Below are positions 1 to 13,900 of a stretch of DNA of 64,000 nt, in pieces (positions within the stretch are counted from its first letter, which is position 1; each line of letters opens with the position of its first letter). The notes below the pieces were generated by a model. It saw nothing but the letters and a program-made list of their open reading frames with translations, was not told the DNA's origin and made no database searches. The position numbers were made by a program, and so were the translations under genes. The stretch is from Onchidella celtica (lineage: Eukaryota; Mollusca; Gastropoda; Systellommatophora; Onchidiidae): NCBI GenBank assembly GCA_963931925.1, contig OZ007569.1:12918663-12982662 (forward strand). The letters are read 5' to 3'.

Positions 1-3000
1 CAACCCTGCAGTGGTATGAACACTCAATTTTGACGATTTTTGACCTCGTTTCCACCCATGTTTGCTTTTCATACGCCTGGCTCCTCCCTACGAACGTAAT
101 GTCATTCTAATGACTAATCTAAAGATTCGTGAATATCCGTGATAAGGCACTCGGGTTGTAAAACTTTACGTGGCCTGTGGCACGAGCTGTGTGCAGGTGT
201 TGACAGATGATGCAACTCAAACTTGTCTATCAGACACTGTAGATGCGTGACCTAGGAGGCTATATTCGATTTTTTTTTACATAACCCTTTGAACTTTTTG
301 GCGAAGAAAAACCAAGCTCTATAATTCATTACCATAAATGGAAGACGTACGTCAAAATTCACACACAAAAAAAGCTGTATAATAGCAAAGCCTCTGAAAA
401 GACGTACGTTAGGTCTCTAGGAATTTTCCCTTTCGGTGTCAACCCTTTATCTCCCGTAAGGCTTACTTACGTTATGGAAGGCCCGAAATTGCTTTGATTG
501 TTTGTCATTATGTCAGGAACATGAACGTTTATTAATATAAACGCCACTGTTGTGAAAAGAAAGGAAGAGATCAGTATGAGAAACCGAAAGTTAAGAAGAA
601 AAAAAAAGGGAGGGGGGGGGGGTCTTCGGCCCTGACATCCAGGTGACCCTGACCACCGTTCGGTTTCACATTAACCCTTGGTACATCAATATGACCCTCA
701 GCCGCTCTCTGGAACCGATACCTGCACACCAGCTGTTCATAGATGTATGCTTGTAACTGTCCCGTTCTTCGAATGGTAAAACAACAACAACAATAACAAC
801 AAGAAAAGACATCACTTGAGACCAGGAGAAATCACCACAAAAACATTGATGCTAAGGTGCGTAAGGCCATCCACAAAACGGAGATAGGACAGTAAACAGT
901 GTGCAGTGGTGCGCACCGAGAATGTTTCAGGAAGTGATGATGTCATGTGTTCGTGAAATGAAGGGTCGGAGGTAGGCTAGTCAACTAGCGACACAGTGCA
1001 AACTCAAGAGGAAAAAAAAAAACAACAAAAAACTGCCGCACCATTTCAAGTCCCCAAATCTGAAAAAGAACCTTCAGCGGGTCAAAAGGAAGGCACATGT
1101 AAAATTTCACGCAAATTCGAGCTATCAGAGCGGGGTTAGGTCTTGTCGAAAATCACCGGAGGTTTTTTTTGGTACTGTATACAGATTTTTAGAATGTTCT
1201 TTCCTGTTCACTTGTACACATAAAGGACAAGTGGTAGGTTATGAGTTTTGCTTTGACATTTGCTAGATTACACACAAACTGATCGTCAGCATAAATGGAA
1301 GCGGCAGACTGAGAACCGCTGTAAGTGAAGGGCAAATGCGTTCACTATGGTCCAGCAAGGACAAGTTCTCTAGGTTAAACTGCCGCACTTTCTCCTTCAA
1401 CTTTGCATTGAAATGAACTCAGTGCTAGATAAGAGAGCTGTTGATAAATGAGGTCAAGTAAATCTGCAACTGCTTTCATTTTGTGCATGTAGAACTGACG
1501 GTAGGCGTTTGTTTGGGCTGGCTTGACTTACTATTTTTATTTTTTTCATAATTACTTTGCACTAGAAGTCTAGAGGAAAGGATGAGATCATGGTAAGCCG
1601 GTATGTGCACTCCTACAAAACGAAGGAACCCCATCTTTCCCACTACAGTGATCAAACAAAACAGGAAGTTTTTTTGGAGTGGGGGGGGGGGGGGGGGAGC
1701 ATTTTGAAAAATGATCTTTCTGGCCTATACGAGTGTTTATCAGGAGCAAACGTAGACCGTTTTGTATGTTTTATTCTTTAGCTGAATCATGTACATGATT
1801 GTATTGATTTGAGTCATTCTTGTCATGGAGTATTATACCTTAATATGTTTAAAAACTGTCAATTTGTTACGTATGACATTAGTGAGGGTGATCAATTGCC
1901 CAGTATGATCTCCATCAGTGGGGTGGACACATCTGTTGTTTCAAGACATAAAGAGATAAGGTTGTCATGTCGTGTCCACCTGTATTCTCCTCCTCCCGTC
2001 TCCTCCCCCCCCCCCCCCCCCCAACAACAACAACAACACATAAACAGGAGTCTCTTACTTCCATGGTGTCTTCTCAGAGTGACCTATTATTCTCTGCTCA
2101 TTTAAGCACTGAAATCTGTGATGTTTTCTGAAATCATGACATTTAACTGTTGTGTGTTTGACATCACTTATGAGTTACCTTGACATCAGACACCAAAATC
2201 ATGTCATAATATGTGCATCCTGAGATTTAACAATGGAGGAGCTGAGAAGCATCATTGTGACAGCTGCCGGGGTTGTTCACTCAGGCTGTATATATAGAGA
2301 ATTCCAGCTTAGCACAAAATGGGGATGCTGAAACATACATACATATAATTATGTCATTGATCTGTCTGTGGATGGAACATACTCTGTTCTTGCACACAAA
2401 GGTAATATATTTTCTGAGCTGGAAGCGTTTTGATCCCATTTCATATGGAAAGAGGAGAGATTTGTCCTGGTGACATTGGAAACCTCACGCTAAATTTAAA
2501 GGTTTCAGACAGATTCATGTGACAGGTTAAAACCTTGTCTGGTTTTCCTGTTTGTTGCCAGCTTGTGTGTGTGTGTGTTTTCTCTCTCAGGTCTAGATAT
2601 ATCACAGTCTGATTTATTGAGCTGGTGGTTGTTTTTTTATGTTGTCAAGATACAGAAACCTCCAAGTTCTGTGGTTGCCTCTCAGTGTCAGTTGTGGGGC
2701 TTCTGTTCCATTGATTGGCCAGACAGCTGGAGATAGCTCGTTTTCATTCTTTGCGGAATGATGCACTGTGTCAAGTATCCTGAATCATTACCCACTTGCT
2801 GTTGACATGTTGCAGTAGCATACAGCTTTTCAAGTTCACTGAGAGATATAAAACTGGCCAGTTATAGTTAAGAAAGCACAAGTATTATGTTGATGATATA
2901 AACAAGGGTTCTTCATTGTGGCTGCAGTAGTATTTTATGTCAATTCAGAGGAACCAAAACATCCAAAATGCTGATCAGTTTTGAAGTTTTTTAAAGTTAA

Positions 3001-4763
3001 AAACTGTACCAACAAATCATTGCACTCCGTGTTTTATAAATCATCAATATTGAATTTTTGTGTGTGTTAACTGGAGTGGTTTTTGTCCTAGTTAGAGGAA
3101 CACAATGAACTAGACTTATCTCCCAGAGAGCACATTTTTGTTAAATTAACTTCACCACTGTAGAAAATGATGAGGTTTGAGATAAAAGGTAAATAAAAAG
3201 CAAAAATGAGTGGAAGCAAATTATTGATTTCTCTCTGCCTCCAGTGACAGAAATAGAATCATTTCCTTTCCATTTGGTCTGGAGTCGGGTAAAAACAGCT
3301 TTCACTTTGACTGAATTGTGGCAAAGGAAGAGCAGAATTAGCTCAGAATGATTCAATGGTTGTTTGTCACTCAACAAAGCAGAGCACTAAGTTTTGTCTT
3401 GGGATGGAAATAGAAATTGGAAGGCAAAGTGGGTTTTGTTTGGCAACAGTGGAAGAAAGAAGCCAGAGAGAAGACACTGAGGACTGTGGAAAGATGATTC
3501 TCCAGTACACACAATACAATGCATGATGGTGATTCTGTCTGGTCTATACTGTAGCTGTATAATAGAATGAGGCATTTGAGATTTATTTGTCAGATGTTAT
3601 CAGTTAGTGTAGTTTATGTATTGTAAAAGCCATAGAAAAACTGTTGAATCCAGCAGGACCGGGAACAAAGATATGTGGAAAAGAACAAAAAAAACAAAGG
3701 GGATATCTGTTGCAGTGCCCATGGTGGCAAACAAACATTGAAAAAAATGTACTATAAATCCAAAAATACTTGTTTATTGTTTACAACCTTTTCTGCTTCT
3801 TCTTTTCTTTTCTTTTTTTTTTTCTTTTCTGTCACATTTTGAACTTTACTGTAGTTCTGTTTTGTGAAGTTGGGAGTGGAAGCCATCATCAGTCAAAGAC
3901 ATCAGTCATCATTATCTTACTGTAGCTAAGAACATTGAATATTCCCACAGATCAGCCGGGGTACTGATGACATTTATGGAGGGAAGAACTTGGCAGATCA
4001 AGTGTCTTTGTTTCTTCCAGTTCATTTTTCAAATGTTGGTTAATTTCATCCAGAAATCGAATCCAAATCTGAGTGTTTTCAGGCAGGTAGTTAGTGGGTG
4101 CTTTTGGTAGGATCTCTTTCTGTCTTTATGGTTCTTTTATATTCTGTCTTTTGTCCTGCTTTATCCTGGCTCAAGGGTGTGACCATTATTGTGTCTATGC
4201 GTTTTTTCCAAACTCAAACTGGTATTTTCAGTAAATAGTCAGTATAGAAATACATGTAGTATTACATCAAGCTTAGAAAACTTCAGATTTTATTCTGTTT
4301 ATTGCAAACGAAGCAACGATATAACCAAAAGCTATGAATACACATGACAAAGTGAAGTTTTGTATATTATTGTTAGAGCTGCAGAAATAATATTGTATAG
4401 AACACTAGAGACTTTCTAGACATCAGCGATGTTTTGTCCCCAGTTGAGAGATCATTGATGGTGACAAAGGTCAGACACAGATGTATAACTTTTCTATAAA
4501 CCGCTTCATTAGGTTTTTCTTCAGTTTAGCTCTAGCAAAACATTCATTAATCCTTCTCATATTGCCAAGGAGTGCCAGGCGGCAAATGAGATGAAATCCT
4601 TCTGTGTTTGAGATGTTTGTAGGTGTTGACATGTCTCATAGCCCCAAACTTTCTCCCTAGTGCTTGTTGAGTTGATCGAGTACCCAATGGGGCTGTCGGC
4701 TTTAGGTGAAAGGGGGTAGTTGTCCTTGTGAGAGCTTTTACATTGTCTTTGCTTTACTTTCAG
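1..4763. other. Non-coding DNA upstream of the first visible HIF exon (probable intron)
   Basis: No exon of a recognisable family was found on either strand. The missing bHLH half of the HIF protein must be spliced in from upstream, so at least the 3' part of this stretch is probably intron. It contains poly(G) and poly(C) runs near 610, 1680 and 2008, CAA/AAC microsatellites near 780 and 2025, and an AG/CT-rich stretch near 3800. The short reading frames here are low-complexity or random. Confidence 0.6.
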
Positions 4764-4918
4764 AACATCCAGAGAAGGCTGTGGTCGCAGAGAAGAAAAC
4801 AGACAAGTTAGACCATCTGTATCAGAAAGCTTTGGAAGGTTTTGCCTTTATCCTAGCACAGGAGGGAGATCTGGTATATCTGTCAGAGAGTGTGGCCAGA
4901 TACCTTGGCATGCAACAG
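4764..4918 (+). CDS. HIF1A: HIF-alpha coding exon: start of PAS-A
   Basis: The acceptor follows a CTTTACTTTCAG tract, and the first two bases complete a split codon. It encodes 51 residues ending YLGMQQ. The stretch [20 protein letters not shown] matches the first PAS-A strand of HIF alpha proteins. The donor is CAG|GTGAGA and the exon ends in phase 0. Confidence 0.93.
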
Positions 4919-7900
4919 GTGAGACCAAAAAAAAAAACAAAAAACCCACACATGTAGACACACTCGCCAGTGCTTAATGGCACACTGCTATTTATATCTT
5001 TAATATTTCAACAAGAACAGAATTTCCCCTAAATTGTCCCTACTTTTTTCTCCCCTTCCACTTACCATTTTTTGTCATTTCTTCCTCATTGAATTGATGG
5101 GTGAGTTTGATGGCTAAGGCCGGCACAAAATTCTCAGGGGTCCCCTGTTTACATGTGAAAATAAATTTGTATTCATGAGATGAGATTAAACTGAAAATAG
5201 CCCCAATTACTGTATTAAAGAACAGATTTAGTCCTACCCTTTGTTTTTACTAATGTATGTATAGCAGCTGCCTAGATTTATGTTGAATAATGATGTGAGT
5301 GTCTCTTATATTTTTCTTGTGTTGGAAATGCTGGAAAACTGGCAGTGATGAGATCTCCACCTTATCAGCAAGTGACGAAATCACAATGGGGGAAATTGAT
5401 GCATGCGCAGTTTCATTGAAAACCACAAGTCCCACTTTACCGACCTCTGCCTGAAGCTGAGCTAGGTGACTCCATGGACTTAACTTCATGCAGTTATAGG
5501 TCTTGTCCTGAGACATGAATACAAATTCAACCTAGTTTTAAGTCTAAGCTGTTTTACTCTTGACCAGAATCTATACCTGTCCAGACGAGACTATAGCCAT
5601 TTCATGGATTCAGTTCTTGTATTTGTGTTCTAGCAGTGTCACAGCTGTTACAGCTGTTCCCTCACCCAGCAGGACAGATGCCAGTTACATGTATACATCT
5701 AGGCTGCAGCGTGAAAACAACTGTGGAGCATGGTGAAGGTCATACAGTTGTTAAAAGTATCATCATTATGTGATCAATTTGTGTTCTGCTCTCTCATGAA
5801 ATGTTTGTTCTTTTGTACAGATTGAACTGATGGGTCAGAGTATCTACGACTTTACTCATCCGTGTGACCATGAGGAAATCAAAGACATGCTGACTACAAA
5901 GCAACAGAATTCATCTCCACAGACGGAGAACAGAATCTTCTTCTTGCGCATGAAGTGCACGCTCACGGCCAAGGGCAGAAATGTCAATCTGAAATCTGCC
6001 TCATACAAGGTTTGTGATGTTTACCTAGACATGGCGACTTTTTCTTTGGGAAGTACTTCTGTAGGGATAGTTGTCTTAATAGGTTTTCTAGTCCCTAAAG
6101 ATTAAGCTTTTTGGATGTGTTTAGGGTTGGGATTGGCATTAGGATTGGTGTAGTTTTGTCTTGGTTGATACCTGGAAACAATTTTGTTTTGGGGGGCATT
6201 GCTTTCTTAGGGACAGTTACCCCTACTTGCACATACACATTTCAGTTCGGCTTTTTCCATGCATCGACCTAGACAACACTCCAATCCATGTCTTGACCTT
6301 TGTCTTACCCAGTCCATGGCCCCAGTCCGAACCCATGAGGACATCGTCCTACCAAAAATCCATAGGGACAACCGTTACAATCTATCGCAGCACTTCCTCT
6401 CTTTGTTGTTTTACGCTGAATGTTGGAATATCAGTTTAAGATATACAGCTCACAGAATGACATGCAATTATGTTAATTTTCAGGAAGTATTGCATGGCAG
6501 AATTGTTGAGTTAAAGCTCTTACTTTTAAGGACATTCTATATATGTTTGCAAAGTTGAGTGCACAATCATCCAAAGTGTGCAAAACAAACTGCTAAAAAA
6601 CAAAAGTTCAGCAATGAAATACAGCTGAGATGTCATCCTCTAGCTTTGTAATCTTTGCTGTGGCCTTTATAAACATAGATCTACCTATGATTGTCAACAT
6701 CAGTGGACCGGGCCAGAAGTTAGTGCAGAGCTTTTTTAGACATCGGTCACCAGCAGTTGATAACCAATGCATGGTGGGGAAAATTGAAACAGCTGATTGT
6801 GCTGGGGGCAAGATCTGAGCTGCGTTTCTGCTTCTCTGTTCAGGTGATGAAATGTTCAGGCCGACTGATCACCAAGGAACTGGCCGGAATCCATGATGCT
6901 GACTTGCTGAGCCAGAATTCTGTCGGCTTCCCATACCTGGTGGGCACTGCTGAGCCCATTCCTCATCCCGTCAACATTGAGGTGCCCCTGGACAGCAAGA
7001 CTTTCCTGTCTAAACACAGCATGAACATGCACTTCATTTTCTGTGATGACAGGTGAGCACTCACATAGTCTGATGATCTGTTAAGACAATAGCAGTGTTC
7101 CTGCCCAGCCCTGGAATTCCAGGGATCCCTGGAAAAGCCTTGGGATTAAAATTAAAATAAACAACAACTTGGAAAGGCCTGGAATTTAAAAATACAAAAA
7201 CAAAACAAAACCAAAAATTGGAATTGAAAAATCACAAAGAAAAAAGCCGTGGAAAAGCCCAGAAAATAGAGGATTAACTTTGGAATGGCCCTGGAATTCT
7301 TCCTGGGTATAAAAAGACATTGAGAAGATGGGGGAAAAAATCTGAACTATTTTCTTATATTCTTGCATTTAACTGGCTCTGAAATTTAACATTTTAGCCC
7401 TGGAAAAGTACCGGAAACACATTCTCAAAGAGGTGTGGGAATGTAGTAAAAGTGTCCCATAGAGAGATCTACAGCTATATTCTCTGTTTCTTCTGTATCT
7501 GAATTGATTTATTCATCTTAACATCATTATTGTCTAAAGATGTTCTAGGATAAGTAGGCACATATTTTCTGGTCTCTCCTTCCTCCATCTACTTCCCCCA
7601 CCTCTCTTTATTTTTAAAAAAATTATGTACACTGTACATGTATATCACCTGAAGAAAGTCCCAGGGACTAAAGGTTTTGTGTTTATTTTGCATTTGTCAT
7701 AATTTTCACACTGACTTTCAGTTCTTTTTGTTGTTTACAGACATATCGTGACCTTAGTTCTTTCTCCATTTTCTGAAAATCTGGAGATCTTTAGTTTGTA
7801 GAAGAGGTGTAGCAAATGCTCGCTTTGGCGCTCGTTTAAAATGCATCATGGCAATTATCAAACTGTTTCACTGTTCCGATTTATTCCAACTCTTTATCAT

Positions 7901-10900
7901 AATACTAAAGTAACAGGTGTTTAACATGGAATTTCTCAGTTGTGGAAAAAAACTGAACAAACAAGAACAAAGGTCGCAGTTTGGTTTTCTGTCTTTTGTT
8001 TATTTTCTCAAAAATACGGAATTGTTTTTTTAGCTTCATTATAAGGAGATGGGCCATGCAGGAGAGATGGATCTGAAAAAAATGCCAGCACTGGTCACAG
8101 TTGTTTATCACATCATTTCTTCAGCTCGTCCCCTCAGAATTACAAGGTTCTAACTCCTTTGGGGCAACTTTGGAGAAACTGAGGATGGGAGTTCCATGTG
8201 CTCATTGCTTTTAATGACAGGGCTTTTTCTTCTTTTTAGTAATACTTAGAAATTATACACCGAATCCGCTTGAGAATTTGACACACAATGAAGAAGACCC
8301 ATAGAATTACTGTGCAGTGTGTAACTCATTTCAGCCAAAAAGTGGAGATAGAACCTTTTCATTCTAAGGGGACGAGCTGTAAATGCATCATAGAATATTA
8401 GAAGTCAAGAAATCTGTATTGAAATGATTATCAGGACATAACAGCATGAGTGAGGCAACTGGTGAATCAATAGTGATAGCATGAAGGTTTTGTCCCTGTT
8501 ACTGAGGTTTTTGTTCTTTGAAGGTGGAAGTTTCTCAATAACTTAAGTGGGCTGTTGGAACCTTGTGAAAACCAAACTCAAAAGCTATTGTTAGGGGGAT
8601 TATAGTATTTTAAATAGAAAGCTATAGCTGAGCAGTGAATACAATCCAGTATTTTCTGTATGTGGCTTTGTAAGTGAACACAACCCAGTATTTTCTGTAT
8701 GTGGCTTTGTAAGTGAACACAACCCAGTATTTTCTGTATGTGGCTTTGTAAATGAACACAACCCAGTATTTTCTGTATGTGGCTTTGTAAGTGAACACAA
8801 CCCAGTATTTTCTGTATGTGGCTTTGTAAGTGAACGCGACCCAGTATTTTCTGTATGTGGCTTTGTAAATGAACACAACCCAGTATTTTCTGTATGTGGC
8901 TTTGTATATGAACACAACCCAGTATTTTCTGTATGTGGCTTTGTAAGTGAACACAACCCAGTATTTTCTGTATGTGGCTTTGTAAATGAACACAACCCAG
9001 TATTTTCTGTATGTGGCTTTGTAAATGAACACAACCCAGTATTTTCTGTATGTGGCTTTGTAAATGAACACAACCCAGTATTTTCTGTATGTGGCTTTGT
9101 AAATGAACACAACCCAGTATTTTCTGTATGTGGCTTTGTAAGTGAACACAACCCAGTATTTTCTGTATGTGGCTTTGTAAATGAACACAACCCAGTATTT
9201 TCTGTATGTGGCTTTGTAAATGAACACAACCCAGTATTTTCTGTATGTGGCTTTGTAAGTGAACACAACCCAGTATTTTCTGTATGTGGCTTTGTAAGTG
9301 AACGCGACCCAGTATTTTCTGTATGTGGCTTTGTAAATGAACACAACCCAGTATTTTCTGTATGTGGCTTTGTATATGAACACAACCCAGTATTTTCTGT
9401 ATGTGGCGTTGTATATGAACACAACCCAGTATTTTCTGTATGTGGCTTTGTAAATGAACACAACCCAGTATTTTCTGTATGTGGCTTTGTAAGTGAATAC
9501 AACCCAGTATTTTCTGTATGTGGCTTTGTATATGAACACAACCCAGTGTTTTCTGTATGTGGCTTTGTAAGTGAACACAACACAGTATTTTCTGTATTTG
9601 GCTTTGTAATTAGTCTACATTCCCCAACTATAGCCTCAAAAGCCAGTTTTAACAAGGTCCCAACAGCTAACTAATGATATATAACAGCCAGTGCCAAGTT
9701 GTCACACAGTGCCTTGTTCAGTTCAAACTACCACAGACATTGATAGTTACCACATTGTAGAACACAGGTGGTTGACACAACATCCCTGTCCCCTGCTTTC
9801 CATTTTCTAGGCAAGTAAAACTTCAGATCTCAGTGAATCTGATGCCATCCCCCAGAGTGGTTCAAAACTAAAGTTTTGCTGCCCAGAAAGAAGAAAAACT
9901 GAAAATTTGATATTCCAAATGTTGCCTGATAAGGGGGAGAGGGAAGATATCACGTACACAGGGAAGGAAAATTGCTGGCAGTTCATTTTTCAGCATTCTG
10001 TTATGAACCTGTCATTTCAGCCTCTCTTCTTCTCTGCTCTCTCCTCCCCCCCCCCCAATTCAAAGGCAGCACTGATATACCCCTGTAGCACCCACCCACC
10101 CCCAACACCCACAAGGAAATATTGACAGAGAGCAATAAAGGCAATTACAGCAATCTTTTTGTGTGACAGAGGAGGTTGCTATAAATGAACATTATAAGCC
10201 CAGCATTGAAAATCAAAGGATCAATTTAGATCTGACATCTTTAATAGGCTCTGTCCATTGCCTGCTAGCCAGGAGCAAATTTTAACTCTGGGTTGGGTTT
10301 TTTTTTATTTTTTTTACAGTTGTTGTTAAGCCAGAGCTGGGCTTAGATTGAGAGACAGGAAGTGCAGGGCTTTGGGAGGGAGAGTTGCCATGACAACAGT
10401 AAATCCTGTCTATATTCACTGATTGGAGGGTGGGAGAGCTCAGTGTGGGGGAAGCGGACAGTGACCGAGATATATTTGTGTGTGTGGTCGCCGGGGGGGA
10501 TAGATAGTGGGGACAAGGTGGTCTAGAGGCAAAGTGCTCGCCTCTCATGCCAAGGGTCCCGGGTTCTAAACCCGGGCAGTGCAGGCATGTTGGAAAGTGG
10601 ATTTTTCTCATATATTCAAGTCCCTGGTCCTATTGGGGGGTAGGATCGAGTAGTTCTTGGAAATTGGATTTTTCTCATATTTTCAAGTCCCTGGTCCTAT
10701 TGGGGGGTAGGATCGAGTACCTAGTCTTCTTGGATAAGGACGAAAAAATTCGGAGGGCCCGTGTGCACGTTGCGCACGTTAAAGATACCTTGGCAGTTGG
10801 AAATCGTAAAGAGCAGGCCGAAAGGCCGCTGCCCGGGCAAAATTGAAATTAATAGATTAAAATGTATCCATATCATCTCTCCCCCCCCCCCCCCCCCCCG

Positions 10901-13900
10901 CCAGAACAAGAAATAATAAAACAAGTAAAGTGAGGTGTAAATGCCAAGGGCAGCGAACCTCCTAAAATAAAGACCTCAAAACCGGGGGGGATAGATTGCA
11001 TAACTTCCTTCATTTTTTTCTCACAACTTTTTGTGGTTGCTGATGCAGCTTTTGCTGTGTGACAGTAATGGTTGGTGCTGCTAAGCTCATCTACTGAATG
11101 GTTTAAGGGTATAGGAAACTCAGTTCTGTAAGACATTGTACACTCAGTGGGCTGATAGTCACATATCAAAATAACTACAGAATTTGAAAAACGAATGTCT
11201 ATTAGAAGCAGCTGTAGTCACCACCATAGCCACGTTGCCGTTTTTTTCAACCCACTTCTCCATCTTGTTGTGGTGTCCGAGTTTGACAAGACCTTTCCTG
11301 AATTAGATACAGATCAGCTTGAGCTTAACTTGTCTGTAGTGCAGATTTCTCCTTAGTTAGAGAGTGTCTAGTGCATATATCCAGTCGTGTGGGTATTTTC
11401 TCTTTTCTTTGGCTTTTCAGCCACCTCTTCTTCTTCCCCTTTCATCCCTTAAGAAAGGAGAGGGTTTAGGCTTCATGACACAAAAATCTCAGATCTTAAT
11501 TTGATCACTTGCTGGGAATTTGCAGTGATTGAAGTGGATTTCAATGCAAGAGAGAGAGTTGATTTCTGTGATCTTGAATTTCTGCATTTTTTCCCTGTTA
11601 GGAAATAGAGAACAAGAATTTGCAGAAAAACTGATATGCTGCAGTTGTAGGCAGTGATAAGGAAAATAAGAAATAGAAAGTTTTTATTGGTGCACAGACG
11701 TAGAGGAAAAAAGAGAGAGAAAAACAATTTGTAGAGATAAACAGTCTGTGAGGATAGAGTGAGATTTGATTACAGAAAACCTCACAAGTTTTGCCAGTCT
11801 GTGTGGGTCTCTGTTGATGAGAAAACTGTTTACACTATATGTATGTGTGAGTGAGTGAGTGAAAATGAGAAGTTCATTGCTCTTGGATTCCCTCCCATTT
11901 CTGGCCCCTGCCAGTCATAGGCCTACTTGTTTACATTTCTGAAATGGCCATTTCAGTTTGTTGTGGGTAAGGGGGGGTGGGGGGGAGGGGTGTTGTCACT
12001 GGTCTGAAACCGGGTGCTCTGTGATCACACCAGGATTTTTGTTAGCGTTTATTTTCATTTTAATGTCTTCCCAACTCTGGTCAGGCTAACCTGCTTTCAG
12101 AGATGTTTTTGAGGAGGGAGGGGAATTGTTTGTTTTCTCCCCAGTGGTTCCGTGAATGTTTTTGTCTATATTATGAAGCTCAGCATATGTCAGTGGTTTA
12201 ATGTGTCAGTGATCTGGGAAGAAATCATGAATGGTTAGATTTAATAGTAATGACAGGCTGGAGGAAGTGTCTAAGTAGGTCAGTTCTATTGAAGTAGAAC
12301 ATAGAATTTATGCTTTGCTGTGACCTCAGTGATTGGGGGGGGGGGGGGGGGGGGCAAGATCTTTCCTCGTTCTGGCAACTCATTTTGACATTTACACAGT
12401 TTTAGAGGAAAGCTGGCTGATTCAAGTGCAATGTTTACCATGAAGGTTTTGAAGTTTGTACCATTAACTGCAACTTTCATTCGTCAGAATCCAAGAGTTG
12501 GCCGGCTACAACTGTGAGGAGATGATTGGTCAGTCTCTGTACGACTTTCATCATGCACTGGACTCAGAGGTCATTGATAAAGCATTCAAAGATCGTAAGT
12601 ATCCACATATTGTCATCCTTGGTTGGTGTGAAAGAGAGAGAATTACATTTGAAAGTTTAATGGGCTTCAAAAAAACAACAACAAAAAACCAGCAACACAT
12701 TGATAAAGATTTGATAATGCAGAAAGAAAAGAAGCAGCTATTTGTGAGTAACTTGTGCAATAGGTAGTTCAGTTATGGCCTCAATCATGGTACAAGAGGA
12801 AAGGAGATTAGATATCTAGTCTAAAACAAAGATAGAGGCCCACGATACCAGGAAACTTTTTCTCTCTGAACTCTCAGGAAGGTAGTTTACTTTTGTTCTG
12901 GTAGACAGTGACTGTAACTCAGATGAAATAGTGTTCTACATGGCTGTAAGCTTAATTAGAACCCAGATTGTTCTCACCAACACTTGTGCGAAAAGGAAAG
13001 TGTCTCTGGGATGGCTATGACTTTTGAAGGTTTCAGGCTTTGGATAGGATTATCTTTATTAGATTTTTCAGCATCACGTGAGTGGAGGTAATAAGATACA
13101 TTTTGATGCTATTCTCCAGTATTCTTAAATATTGAATAGAATGACAAAGTAGAACTCACTTCATGTTGAGCACCCCATGGTAAATTATTGTAACTCAGGT
13201 TATTTCAAAATTTGATATACATATTTGGCATTCTTGTAGCCCTTGACATCCTGCAGGTTGTATTTTGAGCTGGGGGTTTGAAAACCATGTTCTTTTAAAG
13301 ATCGTTACTATTAACTATTTCTGTCCTGATCAACACATGGTGCACGTTGACCGTCGATAGCCTAGATGCCTGACCAACACATCATGCATTGATCGTCATT
13401 TTCCTAATTTCACCTCTTGTGTGTGAAAAAAACCTGGCCATAGCAGCAGACACACCAAATCACACTAAATTTTACGTAACATAAAACTTCTGCTTTTCCC
13501 CATCAGCATGGTATATAATAACATGAACTGTGTGTATGTTTTACTCTTGTTTTTACTAATTGAAAATGTACACTTTAGTAGGGTTACACCCTGTGTTGTG
13601 TCTCTTGGGCATCTGGTGCTAAATGGCTTGGTACAGAAAGAGTTAAGTGTGATATAGAAAGATATTCAGTTTTTGCTGCTCCAAATAATTTGCGAAATCC
13701 AAGATACGATAGTTTGCCAGGGGCCCTGGATCTGTTGATGGGAGAGATATCTGTATAATTAAAATTTAACCTGTGGCATCGTCTGTTATTTATCTAAAAT
13801 CAATTTATTTCATCCTGAGAGACAGAACTTCTATTGTAAGGATAGTAATCAGTGTCAAATGTCCCAGAGGGTCAAATTGAAGAGATTGTCTGGATTGGTG

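Noticed and set aside
575-640. Missing HIF first exon with a basic region (RNRKLRRKKKGG)
   Set aside because: The basic residues come from an A-rich run; there is no HLH sequence or splice donor.
1809-2105. Proline/glutamine-rich protein
   Set aside because: The apparent domain is a translated poly(C) and CAA microsatellite.
8635-9609. CRISPR-like array
   Set aside because: Units are contiguous with no unique spacers, and the genome is eukaryotic.
8600-9655. A 351-aa repetitive protein on the - strand
   Set aside because: It consists only of the 39-bp minisatellite read in a frame that cannot meet a stop; there is no start context, domain or flanking exon.
10508-10600. tRNA gene on the + strand
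   Set aside because: A- and B-boxes are present but the anticodon arm and acceptor stem are not; it recurs with a shared SINE body at 30833.
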